64,000 nucleotides of DNA from Onchidella celtica (taxonomy: Eukaryota; Mollusca; Gastropoda; Systellommatophora; Onchidiidae), in contig OZ007572.1 of NCBI GenBank assembly GCA_963931925.1, positions 24,358,034 to 24,422,033 on the forward strand. The letters run 5' to 3'. Numbering within the stretch: the first letter of the stretch is position 1; every line of letters starts with the position of its first letter. A program made the position numbers and the translations under genes. Under the pieces are notes generated by a model that did not search any database, had not been told where the DNA came from, and was given only the letters and a program-made list of their open reading frames with translations. This document shows, piece after piece, positions 34,636 through 46,873 of the stretch.

Positions 34636-34996
34636 CGGGGACTTCAGCACACACTACCCTACTTAGCTACAATAGGTGTGCCGTTTGACTATGTGGTTGC
34701 GAGAGCACTTTTCCCATAATACCCTAAAGTACCAGTTGCCCCTTAAGATCTAAGGAAGTAGGTTCTAATCCGTATGTTTTGTCCGGCCTACCCCCGACCA
34801 AACTCCACCCCAGCACTCAGTCCCTCAGCAGCGTCTTAGGGGAGGAAACTCGCCAGATCCCAGGCTATATTACAGGTTAGTTGGGCGTGACTAACCGTGC
34901 GAGTACCTTGGTCGACCGTCGACCTCAACGCTACATGGAAGCAGGAGCCAGTAACCACCCGGGTTTCCCCAAAGTGGCTGTTCTGTACTATAAATG
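34636..34996. repeat. Segmental duplication, copy 2, leading block
   Basis: Direct copy of 1-384 with a ~24-base gap. Ends at 'actataaat'. Confidence 0.85.
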
Positions 34997-35009
34997 ATTT
35001 GAGGTCTTT

Positions 35010-35463
35010 ATTTTAGGAGGTTCGCTGCCCTTGGCATTTGCACCTCACTTTACTTGTTTTATTATTTCTTGTTCTGGCGGGGGGGGGGGGGGTGATATGG
35101 ATAAATTTTTAATCTATTAATTTCAATTTTGCCCGGGCAGCGGCCTTTCGGCCTGCTCTTTACGATTTCCAACTGCCAAGGTATCTTTAACGTGCGCAAC
35201 GTGCACACGGGCCCTCCGAATTTTTTCGTCCTTATCCGAGAAGACTAGGTACTCGATCCTACCCCCCCCCCCCCAATAGGACCAGGGACTTGAAAATATG
35301 AGAAAAATCCAATTTCCAAGAACTACTCAATCCTACCCCCCAATAGGACCAGGGACTTGAAAATATGAGAAAAATCCACTTTCCAACATGCCTGCACTGC
35401 CCGGGTTTAGAACCCGGGACCCTTGGCATGAGAGGCGAGCACCTTGCCTCTAGACCACCTTGT
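35010..35463 (-). mobile_element. tRNA-derived SINE with conserved core-like domain
   Basis: Read on the minus strand, it opens with a tRNA-like head: A-box-like TGGTCTAGAGG and B-box-like GGTTCTAAACC, spaced as in tRNA. A 68-bp unit containing 'ggaccagggacttgaaaata' (plus strand) then occurs twice (35262-35395). Further 3' is a block, CGGATAAGGACG then CCGTGTGCACGTTGCGCACG and GTTAAAGATACC, which resembles the central domains shared by many metazoan SINEs. It occurs only in copy 2 of the segmental duplication. Boundaries are approximate. Confidence 0.7.
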
Positions 35464-35465
35464 CC

Positions 35466-38400
35466 TTGACTTGGGAATGACATCATCATTCAGTATTAAG
35501 GGAACCAAAATCGATACCAAAAAGATAGCATTCCGAAGAAAAGGGCTAAGCACACTTAACAATCTTATCTCCTAAATCGAAATAATATATAAATTAATAT
35601 CTGTTGAGACAAAAATATAGCAGAAAATGAAAGGCATGAGCCAGTTGTACATGTTAGCTCGGACTTTTTCTGGATTGTACATTTTCAAATATGTACCTAA
35701 TAAGAATATTGAAAAAAAAATAATCTTGGAGAACAGATTTTTTTATTGTGCTCACAAAATGAAAACTTGCAACGACCAAATCACAATAATCATTATGGAG
35801 AAATAAAAGCAATTTGTCAGTTGGATGGAGAAAAAACTAAAGTGATAAGTCTCCGAAATGAAATTGGCATTCATCAAAAAATGAATAAATCTGTATATGT
35901 TATGCATAAATTCTCTGCCTTTGAATGCAAAGGGCTTTTTTATTAGGCCACCCACAGTAACCAAATTTTCTATGTAGGTTTCAAATACTGTGGAAGGTTG
36001 CACTGAAGTTTGGATTGTTTTATTGGTTCTGTTTTTCAATTTTTTTGAGTTTGCTCTCCTCTGATCTCATTTTTTTCACGAGCACCTGACCCATTGTGTG
36101 AACACTTCATGCCAGCTGATGTACACTACTCAGCGTGCTAGTGGTGAAGTTAGAAGACAGAAAGGAATACATGGTACAGAGAGTAGAATGTGATGGGGCA
36201 GGGAAGTGGTTGGAGGTTGGGCGGAGTGTGGCTTTTATGCTTGTAAAAATATAAAATACTAAAATGGACCCTTTATACATTTTATAAGTGCTTGCATCTA
36301 CAATTATACCATTTGCACCAAATCTGATTGCAAAATGAGTCTCGCCGTGCTGTAATTTAATGATCCGTGGCCGTATGCAAAAACTGTACATAACTGGTTA
36401 CATGGTGGATAGACCCAACGCACTGGTGCAAAACACTTCTCGACATGCCAGAACTTTGCGTAAGCCTACATGTAAAGTGTGAAGTGGTTCGTAACTTGCA
36501 TAATTTGCATAATTGACTCAACGTATTGATCTGAAATTTGATAGAGATCTGTCTAAGATTAAGAAAAGATAGAGAAGTGATCAATTTCTCCGGCTCTGTG
36601 TCAATTCCGCTATCCTTATTATTTTGATTGAAGGTAATAATTCTACTTAGCAAATTGCAATATTCTGTTACTAATGAAAATGAAACTTTGAAATCCATTG
36701 CTGATGTTGTCTCCAACTTGGGTTTAATGTTTTCATGACTTTGGAAGAGAGGAAGAAAGAAATTTTCCTCATCAATTTTGACTTAAACAAAACCAACAAA
36801 AAAGTTTTCACTTCACAAAATGACAATATTGTGGGATAAAATATTAGTTACTTTCTTTGTGTTCTCCACTTCAAACGATGAGATGACAAAGAGCAAAACA
36901 TGAATGCCAAAGTGTACGCACTATTATTCTCACAGTCAGCAGCCTCCGCTTTATTTATGTCATTTTACACAGGCATGAGTGAATTTGTCACAGTGTCAAG
37001 TGGCTGGAATGGCAGACACAAGTTCTGTGCATGCATAATGACAATTTTTGTTACAGCAGTAAGCAGCAATGGATGCATAGGGAGGTATTGGTGTAACTTT
37101 TGTTCATGCATACCCACTAAATTTGAGTTTTCACCTACAAGTAGGTGGCCGTAAGCACCACTAAGCCTGTACCATAATGCAAAACGGGTGGATTTACATC
37201 AAGTTCATGCATACGGCCACTGATATGTGCAAAAAAATTCCAACCCTTTGCAGCCGTACCATGAAAAAGCGAAATGTACTGCCACAGCCGGTGTTTCCAT
37301 CCAGAAACCAGGCGTCATTTGGCCGGGTGGTCTGCCTTGAAACAGGATGTTATTTCGTCAATCAACCAGAAATTAAAACTGAGCATTAGATAAAACATGT
37401 GCTATCTACATATGTGAATTTATGTGTGTAAGCTTCATAGAACTTACATGTGAAGATTCAAAGTGGAAATAGGTCGTTCCATTTTTTTACGATACAGTCA
37501 CAAGTCACCGCCAGATGAGACTATGCTTTGTTCCAGTTTGGCCAAATGAAGCTAATTATTTTACTAAACACCAATCCAACTATGACTGATACACTTTTTT
37601 CTGGAACAGCTGGATAAAGAATATGTTGTAAAACATACAAAAAACTAAACTTGAAAATGTATTGTCCAGTGGCATCAAAATTATTCTATGAACTGAACTT
37701 TTAAAAAAATAAAGAGTTAATGTTACTTGACCTCTGCAGAAACTAGAACATGAAATGATTCAAAATATTTTGATCAATTACATGAAGGAAAAGCGATCCA
37801 CCTCATTTATCACACATAATTTGTGAACACGAGTGAAACCTGGCATCAGTTGGTCGGGTGGGCTGCATGTGTTTCTCTTTTCAAAGCCTTGTAACAGAAT
37901 GTTATTTTCTTAATCAACCAGAAATTAAAACTGTGCATTAAATAAGAATGCATGCTATCTACATGTGAGAATTCATTACCATAGGGCTGGATTCCCTACA
38001 TCAAACTGATGTCAGCACAATGTCATAACCAGAGGATCTACATAGGAACGGTATCATTCCAAGGTGCGAACTTGACATTATTCCTAAGTGTGGGACTTCC
38101 ATAAGGTTACCGGCTGGGAGGCGACAACATCAACATTGTTAGATTGGTTTGTTTTCTGAAGGAGCTCGATCTGTGCTTGTGTCCCCCCCCCCCCCCCCCG
38201 ATTTTTTATTTATCTTTTTCTGGTACACACATTTTACTAGGCTCCAAAAAGTAACAGAATAAGATAAAACAGAAGAGAAAATACATTTCTTTGTTTAATA
38301 AAAGGGAGTTAATGGCTTTTTCCCTTCAAATAGGGCTGTTTTCCCGGATTCCTTCCCTTTATCAGTTATACGAGTTACACAATGTATTAATCATATAAGC

Positions 38401-39021
38401 TGCATGTATAAATATGGTGAAGTTTATGGGAGGTTAAATCAAGCCACCATCATTCTATGCCAATTGGCCATCACAAAGGAAGTATAAATCGCTGGAGATT
38501 CTGTTCTCCACTCGTCAGCCTAAACTGGCCGATGGAAGAATCTAAACTATGAAGAAGAGCCAATTATTGTCAAAATAAGGGTATAATCAACCGGTGCCAG
38601 AAAATATACAACCATTCAATCAATTTCGTCAGTAACGCTCACCTTGTCTCAAAATCTAATACATATGTATTTTATAGTCAAAGATTCCACAAAAATTAGT
38701 ATCATGTTCATGCTTCAGATTAAAAGAATAATAATAATAATAAAGTTATACGTAAGCAGAGTCAACAATGTCCATCTTGTTTCTAAATCCAACACCTGCG
38801 ATCAGTATTAGTGCCATTTCAGTCATATGGAAGGTTCGACATAATGCCTGTGTTACTTTCGTTTTAGAACATTATCTTCACAGTATTTTGAAACTATTAG
38901 TTGCATCCAAACTAAAACTAACGAAACAATCTGAACTGTGCTTGTACAGAGAGACGGGTGAGATAGGAGGAGAGGAGAAAGAGGTGGGGAGAAAGAGAGA
39001 AAGAGAGAGAGAGAGAGAGAC

Positions 39022-39078
<57 letters not shown>

Positions 39079-40105
39079 GAGAGAGAGAGAGAAAGAAATT
39101 AAAAGATCAAGTAACAAAATTTAAACTGATTAGAGGCCGATAACTTATTAACAAGCCGCACCCCCCCCCCCCAAACGATCACTCTATTTATCTGTTTGTT
39201 TATTTATTTAATTACGGTATTTATTGTACGGTAGCATTAACTATGTTACGCGGTTTACACGTGTACGGTATTACTATTGACAAATGGCAGTCAAACGATT
39301 GCTCAATGGAACATTTACCTCCTCACCTTGTACAATAAATACAGTCGTAGATCCTCATGGACTTCACCTTGTATTGTAAGGAACAGTTTCAAAGCACTTG
39401 TAGCTTATTCAACACTACAGATAAGGTAATCCATCATTGTTTGAAACACCCCATCACTTTTGCTTAGAGTAAATTCCACGTGAGCAACACACCTGACTTT
39501 GTCTGAAGTCGTGAAACGTAAAGAGCGGACGGGCATTTATCCCTTAAAGCATTCCAGGAGACGACCCTGAACTGCGGAGATTCTGTGCAACACATTAAAC
39601 AACGCGAGCTGATAAAACGTACTTGTGAGCATGTCTTTAGACATGTGAGGGAGGGGTGGGGTGGGCTTTGTGGTGAGCGGTTCAGTTTTCTCATGACACA
39701 CCTTGCACTGTGGAGCTTCGCAAATAAAGCCATCCCTCTCTCACTCTCTCCCTCACTCTCTTTCTCTCCTTTTCTCTCTCCCTCACCCTCTCTCTCTCTC
39801 TCTCCCTCTCTCAGTCTTTCCCTCGGGCATGTAGAAAGGGATGGGGGGAGGGGGTGCTTAGTGGTGAGCGATTCAGTTTTCTCGTGACTCACCCTTACAC
39901 TGTGCTGTGGAGCTTCGCAAATAAATCCACTTCTCCCCCCCCCCCCTCTTTCTCTCTCTCTCTCCCTCTGTGTGTCTCTCTCTTTATGTATCTCTCTTTC
40001 CTTCCCTCTCTCCTTCTCTCTCTCTCTCTAATCTGCACTGGAAAGTTCTTTGTTTCTCGTCTTCGGCTGAGGCCCCCATTTTTTTTTCATCTGATTTTGT
40101 TAATA
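35466..40105. repeat. Segmental duplication, copy 2, main block
   Basis: Collinear with 845-6890. Lacks the TIR element, the TAGATC array and the ~0.4 kb around 4376-4790. Contains (GA)n at 38996-39093 and CT-rich tracts at 39730-40030. No gene seen. Confidence 0.85.
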
Positions 40106-40288
40106 CTCCACAGTTTGCTAATAAACATTTCTTTGAAGTAAAAACAAATAAATCATGAACTTTTTTTTTTTTTTTTAAGGAATAAGTTGACGCATCTTAT
40201 ATTAGATTTAGAAAACTTCAACAAAGCTTTGCAGGTAAGTACCTGTAACACTCCAAAATATACCCCCCGCCCAGAATATACGCGGGGT

Positions 40289-40344
40289 TAAACTGGCCTA
40301 GCCCAGAATATACCCCGGGGTATATTCTGGGCTAGGCCAGTTTA
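40289..40344. repeat. Perfect 56-bp palindrome at the FB-1 left end
   Basis: 28-base arms meeting at CCCC|GGGG (40316/40317), including TGGCCTAGCCCAGAATATA and its complement. A perfect equivalent lies near 60231-60286 in FB-2; an imperfect one lies at 46234-46291. Confidence 0.9.
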
Positions 40345-42123
40345 TACCCCGAGGTTACTTTGGGCTAGGCCAGACTATACCCCCCCAGTCCAGATTATAC
40401 CCCCTACTTTTTTTTTTAAACAAGTCAAGACCACAGTTTATTTCAGCCTGTTTTTCATCACTGTCACCAGATATCATATTAATACAAACATGAACACATT
40501 CTTGACCCCAACAAGTCATAATGCAATTTAGAGAAAATAATAATAACAGTTTATTTCAGCCTTAGTTTACTTTGGTGTACAGACATACATTCTCGACTCC
40601 TGTAAATCATGATACATTTTAGAAGGAACAAACATGCATTAAAATGCACTAATATACAAAAGAGTTGAGTATCCATTCAAACTGACATGATTAGACTTCA
40701 ACATTAATTTCACTCGTGTGTGTTGATGATGATATTATTATTATTATTATTTTGATAGTTGGTTGGCCATGAGTAAAACATGCATTGTATTTTTTGTTAC
40801 AATGATGTAGAGAGAAAAGGCCAGAAAAGAACACACAGAAAAAAAACAAAACATAATGATAATCCAATTGACAGATAATGCAATTCCATCATCCAGCAGA
40901 CATAAAACTAAATAGGCACTAAATGTTTGCGACTGATGAACTCCACCTTTCCAGATCCACTTGAAACGTTACAGAATGCTAACCAGTAATAATGATAACA
41001 ATGAGAACACGAAATCATGTTATTTACTCTTGAAAATATAGAGAAATATCAATATCAGAATCATCATCATCATCTTGGAAATTGCAAAGATATGAGAGGG
41101 AGTGTAAAAATGGCAGCGTATGCCTACAAATCATTCTAGAATTTATAAGCAGGAATGTATGTGTATCAACTATATATAAAAAACGTGTTACATCTTTTCA
41201 AATATTCAAGTAAAACTTGACAGAAAGCTTTAGTGAAATAGCCTTGACAGTTGTGTAGGCCGACAGAGTAAGTCCACTGAAACAAAAGTAGTGCGTTGTA
41301 AAAGGTAATTAGATCTATAGCATGTTGAGGCAAAATTCAATGGATCATGTTACATTAACAGTATTTCTTGTTAGTGAGTATCATTCTTTGATAGGTTATT
41401 TGTAGAAAGATATACATTTCATGTACATTACGGTTTAAGACACTGGATTAGTTTGCAAGGCTTTTGAAAGATTGAACCTATGTGTTATAGTGAATAAGGG
41501 TATGTCACTCGCGAGTGAAATAATAATAATTAAAAAAAAAAGACATTGTCCGTCTTTACCTTCCTAAGCTTAACACGTCCCTTGCCAAAGGATTTAACAA
41601 CTGTATATGTACACAAAAAAATATTGAAAATGACTTCATTTTTACAAGTCCGTTAATTATTTCATCCATTGGGACTAAGTGTATGTCAGCGCCAAACAAA
41701 CAGTACCGTGCAAATGTTACTCAATGGCAACCAACTACAAAAACAACTACAACATGCCAACGAACGTGAGTGAAACTAGTCCAGTGCCTTAAACCATGAG
41801 CTACATAAAATGTATACATTTCTACAAATACGCTATCAAAGAATTTACTATCAAGACATGTTCATGCAACATGATCCATCGAATTTTTGCCACAACATAC
41901 TGTAATTACTTTCTGCAATGCACTGTTGTCTCAGTGGATTTAATCTGTCATTTTACATAATAATCAAAGCTACTTCGCTAAAGCTTTCAGTCCAGTTCTA
42001 CTTGAATAGTTGAAAAGATTTAACACATTTTCTTTTACATGTACTTGGTACATACACACATATATTATTGCTGCCTATAGATTCTAGAATGATGTGTAGG
42101 TCATTCTTATATTCCCTCTTATT

Positions 42124-45100
42124 CTTGGAGCTAGACCAAAAGTCGAAAAGCTGACGTAAAGTGTGCACCTGGCAAAAACAGAAAAATACTAAAACTTGGT
42201 ACCTGGAACGTCAGAACAATGCGCCCAGGCTTGCAACAGCAAGATCTCACTGATATTGACTCCATCAGGAAATCCCAAATTATTGATCGAGAACTCCAGC
42301 TACTAAACATCGACATCGCTGCCCTTCAAGAAACTCGACTTCCCGACTCCGGGTCAGTCAAAGAAGAAAACTACACCTTCTTCTGGCAGGGCCTTAGCAG
42401 CGAACAGCCGAGAATCCACGGCGTGGGCTTCGCCATAAAAAACTCCCTTATCAATTCGATCGCAACTCCAATTGGAGTGTCAGAACGCATCATGACACCC
42501 AGACTGAACACCCGGTCTGGTTTTACCAACATTATCTGTGTCTATGCCCCAACACTTACCTCCTCTGACGAAACCAAAGACATTTTCTACGAGGCATTGC
42601 AGAGGACTCTCCACAACATCCCTCTCACCGAAGGCCTGCTAATTCTGGGTGACTTTAACGCTCGAGTGGGAGCAGATCACTCCGCATGGCCAAAGTGCAT
42701 TGGGCACTTCGGCATTGACAACATCAACGAAAACGGGCAGCGCCTTCTGGAGCTATGCTCCGTAAACTCATTATGTGTTACAAACACGTACTTTGACCTT
42801 AAGAGATGCCAAAGAACATCATGGCGCCATCCCAGGTCTGGCCATTGGCATCAATTAGATCTTATTCTCTCAAGGAGGAAGAGTTTGGGCTGTATAAAAA
42901 TAACTCGTTCCCTCCACAGTGCTGACTGTGACACCGACCATGCACTGGTAGTCAGCAAAATCAAAATTTCGGCCAAGAAAATATACAGATCAAAAGCCCC
43001 TTCAATCCCTAAGATCAATGTAACAGCAATCAGAGATGAATCAAATAGAAAGTCATTTGAAAAGTTATTTGCTGAAAGCATGGATAATGTCACCCAATGT
43101 GACTCGGTAGATGAAACATGGAACACTCTCAGTTCAAAAATTCATGACTGTGCCATCAAGTCTTTTGGACAGCATAAAGTTTCAAACAACGACTGGGTAG
43201 CCCAGAACAGCGAAATTCTCCTACCTCTCATTGAGCAAAAGAAATCTGCTTTCAATGAGTATAACAAAAATTGCAATCAGAGTACAAAAACTTGTTTGAA
43301 AAATGCAAAAGCTAAACTTCAGCTGGAGGTAAGACGTTGCGCCAACAAATACTGGACAGACTTGTGTAACAGCATACAAGAGGCAAATGAAAAGGGAGAT
43401 ATGAAAACCGCCTTTAGTCAGATGAAAGAAGCTCTTGGGCCAATCATCACCAAAAGCGCCCCACTTAAGTCTGTAAATGGTGAACCCATCACAGATAAAA
43501 ATGAACAACTGAATAGGTGGGTAGAGCATTACTCTCTGTTGTATTCAACTGAGAAAAATATTCCACCAGATTTTGAGGAACACCTCCAAAGACTGCCAAT
43601 AATGGCCGAACTTGACGCTGAACCTTCCTTAGTCGAGCTTTCCAATGCAATCGACCACCTGTCTGCTGGAAAAGCCACAGGAAGTGACAACATTCCTGCA
43701 GAGGTATTAAAAGACCTAAAAGGCCCACTATTACCACACCTGTATAATCTGTTACTGCAGTGTTGGAAAGAAGGCGTGATACCACATGATATGAGAGACG
43801 CCAAAATTGTCACACTTTACAAGAACAAAGGAGACAAAGGCGACTGCAACAACTATCGAGGCATATCCCTCCTCAGCATTACTGGAAAGGCTTTTGCTCG
43901 CGTCATCCTCTGCCGCCTTCAACAACTGGCGGAAAAAGTCTTACCAGAAACACAATGTGGCTTTCGAAGCAAACGATCAACTATTGACATGATATTTGCA
44001 CTTCGGCAAATCCAAGAAAAATGTAAAGAACAAAACAGGCCGCTTATAACATGCTTTGTGGACCTAACAAAGGCTTTCGACACCGTAAGCCGATCTGGCC
44101 TGTATGCAGTCCTTAAATCCATAGGCTGTCCACCAACATTGCTAAAACTTATTGCATCCTTCCACACTGACATGAGGGCATGTGTCAACTTTGAGGGCTG
44201 CACATCCAATTCATTTGCTGTAAACAGCGGTGTGAAGCAGGGATGTGTTCTTGCTCCTACCTTATTTGGTATATATTTTGCAGCCCTACTCAAGAATGCC
44301 TTTGGTCAATGTTCAGGTGGAGTACTTATTAACACCAGAGTGGACGGCTCCATTTTTAATGTTGCCAGACTAAAAGCAAAATCTCGTACAGAGCATTTTA
44401 TGTTACAAGAGCTCCTCTTCGCAGATGATGCTGCAATCGTGACCCACGATGAAACCACGCTCCAGGCTCTCATCAATAGCCTTGCCAAAGCCTGTGACAA
44501 ATTCATGCTAAAGATCAGTGTCTCAAAAACTGTAGTTTTGACACAAGGCTTGAGAAACCCCAACCCAATCATGCTGAATGGCTCTCCTCTGGAGCAAGTG
44601 GGAAAATTCTGCTACCTAGGCTCAACCATCAGTGGTAGCACAGACATAACAACTGAAATAAATGCCAGAATAGGAAAGGCGGCCACAGCTTTTGGCAAAC
44701 TCTCAAAAAGGGTGTGGAACAATAGCAAGCTGACCATCAAAACAAAGGTACTCGTGTACCAAACTTGCGTCCTAAGCACCCTGCTGTATGGCTCAGAGAC
44801 ATGGACCACCTACTCCAAACATGAAAGATCCCTCAACTCCTTCCACCTGCGCTGCCTACGCAAAATTCTCAAGATCAAGTGGCAAGACAGGATCTCAAAT
44901 ATCGAAGTTCTGAGCCGAGCCAACATTCCATCAACTCAGGCTCTCCTAGGCAAAAAAAGACTGCGGTGGCTTGGACATCTCCACCGTATGGAAAATGATC
45001 GCATCCCCAGACAAATTCTCTACGGGGAACTTGCTACTGGCAACCGACCCAGAGGTAGGCCACATCTGCGATTCAAAGACACTTGCAAGGTCACGATGAA

Positions 45101-45415
45101 AGCATTCAACATCGACCCCAATGAATGGGAGAACCTTGCAAATGATCGAAGCAGATGGAGACAAAAATTGCGCAGTGGCACGCTCGCAATAGACTTCAAG
45201 GCAAAAGAAACATACCTGACAAAACGACAGAGGCGGAATGAAAACACTCGCCAAAGTGAACCCAAAAGACTGACCTGCAATCACTGCCATCGCACTCTCG
45301 GGTCAAACATTGGTAGAATAAGCCACGAGAGAAGCTGTCAGTCAAAGTGAAAGTGAATATTCTAGCTGCTAAGACCGTCTGTAAAGACGCTAAAGGCCAT
45401 ATATATATATATATA
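42124..45415 (+). mobile_element. RTE-like LINE inserted in FB-1
   Basis: About 3.3 kb with a single ORF, almost no 5' leader, a 3' tail of ~65 bases and (AT)n. Flanked by TCTTATT on both sides (42117-42123, 45416-45422). FB-2 has the unbroken arm at the equivalent site, showing the exact insertion point. A short 3' tail ending in a microsatellite is typical of RTE-type LINEs. Confidence 0.9.
42219..45350 (+). CDS. LINE endonuclease-reverse transcriptase, 1043 codons
   Basis: Intact ORF for target-primed retrotransposition. The N-terminal part is an APE-type endonuclease: GDFNARVG near residue 144 and TDHALVVSKI near 240; the expected opening KLGTWNVRT lies in frame just upstream of the first ATG. 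The RT domain has GFRSKRSTIDMIFALRQ near 581, FVDLTKAFDTVSR near 613, GVKQGCVLAPTLF near 672 and the catalytic FADDAA near 734. The C-terminus has a CCHC-like finger, CNHC...H....C, near 1020-1040. The frame is open upstream to a TAG at 42132 but has no earlier ATG, so either the 5' end is slightly truncated or translation starts otherwise. I favour the RTE clade from the single ORF and short tail; another APE clade is possible. Confidence 0.93.
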   Translation: MRPGLQQQDLTDIDSIRKSQIIDRELQLLNIDIAALQETRLPDSGSVKEENYTFFWQGLSSEQPRIHGVGFAIKNSLINSIATPIGVSERIMTPRLNTRSGFTNIICVYAPTLTSSDETKDIFYEALQRTLHNIPLTEGLLILGDFNARVGADHSAWPKCIGHFGIDNINENGQRLLELCSVNSLCVTNTYFDLKRCQRTSWRHPRSGHWHQLDLILSRRKSLGCIKITRSLHSADCDTDHALVVSKIKISAKKIYRSKAPSIPKINVTAIRDESNRKSFEKLFAESMDNVTQCDSVDETWNTLSSKIHDCAIKSFGQHKVSNNDWVAQNSEILLPLIEQKKSAFNEYNKNCNQSTKTCLKNAKAKLQLEVRRCANKYWTDLCNSIQEANEKGDMKTAFSQMKEALGPIITKSAPLKSVNGEPITDKNEQLNRWVEHYSLLYSTEKNIPPDFEEHLQRLPIMAELDAEPSLVELSNAIDHLSAGKATGSDNIPAEVLKDLKGPLLPHLYNLLLQCWKEGVIPHDMRDAKIVTLYKNKGDKGDCNNYRGISLLSITGKAFARVILCRLQQLAEKVLPETQCGFRSKRSTIDMIFALRQIQEKCKEQNRPLITCFVDLTKAFDTVSRSGLYAVLKSIGCPPTLLKLIASFHTDMRACVNFEGCTSNSFAVNSGVKQGCVLAPTLFGIYFAALLKNAFGQCSGGVLINTRVDGSIFNVARLKAKSRTEHFMLQELLFADDAAIVTHDETTLQALINSLAKACDKFMLKISVSKTVVLTQGLRNPNPIMLNGSPLEQVGKFCYLGSTISGSTDITTEINARIGKAATAFGKLSKRVWNNSKLTIKTKVLVYQTCVLSTLLYGSETWTTYSKHERSLNSFHLRCLRKILKIKWQDRISNIEVLSRANIPSTQALLGKKRLRWLGHLHRMENDRIPRQILYGELATGNRPRGRPHLRFKDTCKVTMKAFNIDPNEWENLANDRSRWRQKLRSGTLAIDFKAKETYLTKRQRRNENTRQSEPKRLTCNHCHRTLGSNIGRISHERSCQSK

Positions 45416-45598
45416 TCTTATTTTTGTATTATTCCAAGATGATGGTGATTCTGATATTGATTATATTCTCTTTATTTTCAAGAGTAAATAAGATGATTTG
45501 GTGTTCTTATTGTTATTATGGTATATTACTGGTTAGCATTCTGTAACGTTTCAAGTGGATCTGGACAGGTTAAATTCATTATGTGAAACAATTTTAGT

Positions 45599-45781
45599 AT
45601 GTATTTAGTTTTGTGTGAAGTATTTAATGTCTGCTGGATGATGGAATTGCACCATCTGCCAGTTCAGTTGTTAAAATGTTGTTGTTTTTTTCTCTATGTA
45701 TTCTTTCCTGGCCTTTCTCTCTGCATCAGTGTAACTTTGTATGTAGATCTAATTGTTCCGACATATCAAGCACATTTCTGA
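45599..45781 (+). other. Short ORF shared by FB arms, probably not a gene
   Basis: A 60-codon frame, [17 protein letters not shown]..., is also present at 58079-58264 (minus) in FB-2 with few changes. Similarity is explained by the arms being ~90 percent identical as DNA, and the opposing arms do not keep it open. Confidence 0.2.
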
Positions 45782-46348
45782 TTTTCAAAAATTAAAATAA
45801 GATTCAGATAACTTTACACTTATGAGTCTTATAATTAGTTCATACCTTGCCACTAAGTATATGTTAGTGGTGCCAAACAAAAAGATTACAATACATGTTT
45901 AACTCATGGACAACTAATTATAAAGAAACCAAAACAATAATAATACCAACGGACACAAGTAAAATTATTGTTAAAGTTTAATCATATCAGTTTCAATGGA
46001 TTTTCAATCCTTTTGTATATCAATGCTTTTTAAGCATGTTTATTTCCTTTTAAATGTATCATAATTTACAAGAGTCAAAAATGTATGCTTCAATATGATA
46101 TCTGATGACAGTGATAATGGACAATTCAAACTAAAGTTGAAATAAACTGCGGTCTTGACTTGTTTTTAAAAAAAAGTAGGGGGTATAATCTGGACTGGGG
46201 GGGGGTATAGTCTGGCCTAGCCCAAAGTAAACCCCGGGGTATAAACTGGCCTAGCCCAGAATATACCCCGGGGGATATTCTGGGCTAGGCCAGTTTAACC
46301 CCGGGTATAGTCTGGCGGGGGTATAATCTGGCCTGCTACACCGGTACT

Positions 46349-46826
46349 CCAGTTAATGATTCGCCATCTTACATAATGACGTAGTACACACGCGTGAAAG
46401 AGTATTTCTAAAGAAAGTATAGCCTTATAGGGAACTCCGATTTAGGGGTAAAATATACATGGGCGAGATCGTAGATTGAATGAAAAACAACGCAGTCAAT
46501 CACTTCAGTGGGTCTGACGGAACATCCATCATGTTTATAATAAGTAAACCAATCGAGCTCTTTCCCTGGTGGTCTATTCAGTTGTTAATGATAATAATCA
46601 TCACACCCAATATGCAGGGGGGGGGGGGAGAGAGAGAGAGAGAGAGAATTGTCAGATTACGATGCTTACATTTGGCTGTATAGTGTATCATTATCATGGG
46701 GCAGTGGAGTCCTCGGACAGCCTTCTGTTACTTGTCTCAAATTGAAACAGTACTGAGGCTACACAATATACATCTGTGTATCTTTCCAAACGCTATGTTA
46801 ATTTCACACATACATCACATACATAC

Positions 46827-46873
<47 letters not shown>

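Larger units (their letters stand above)
40238..46348. mobile_element. Long palindromic (foldback) element FB-1, carrying a LINE
   Basis: Both ends carry arrays of TATACCCC/GGGGTATA and TGGCCTAGCCCA motifs in inverted orientation; the extreme ends approach AGTACC(GG)TGTARCAGGCC. Inward, the arms stay complementary over about 1.3 kb: 41090-41460 pairs with 41770-42120, and 40400-41090 with 45400-46170. The centre is near 41510-41640. A LINE at 42124-45415 splits the right arm. Without it the element is about 2.8 kb with no coding capacity. No convincing target duplication. The second copy at 57591-60340 has the same structure in opposite orientation. Superfamily unknown. Confidence 0.85.

Noticed and set aside
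35380-35463. Functional tRNA gene on the minus strand
   Set aside because: A- and B-box-like strings are present but no full cloverleaf; it continues into a SINE body.
42851-45290. Many minus-strand ORFs of 65-124 codons across the LINE
   Set aside because: Antisense shadows of the intact endonuclease-RT ORF.
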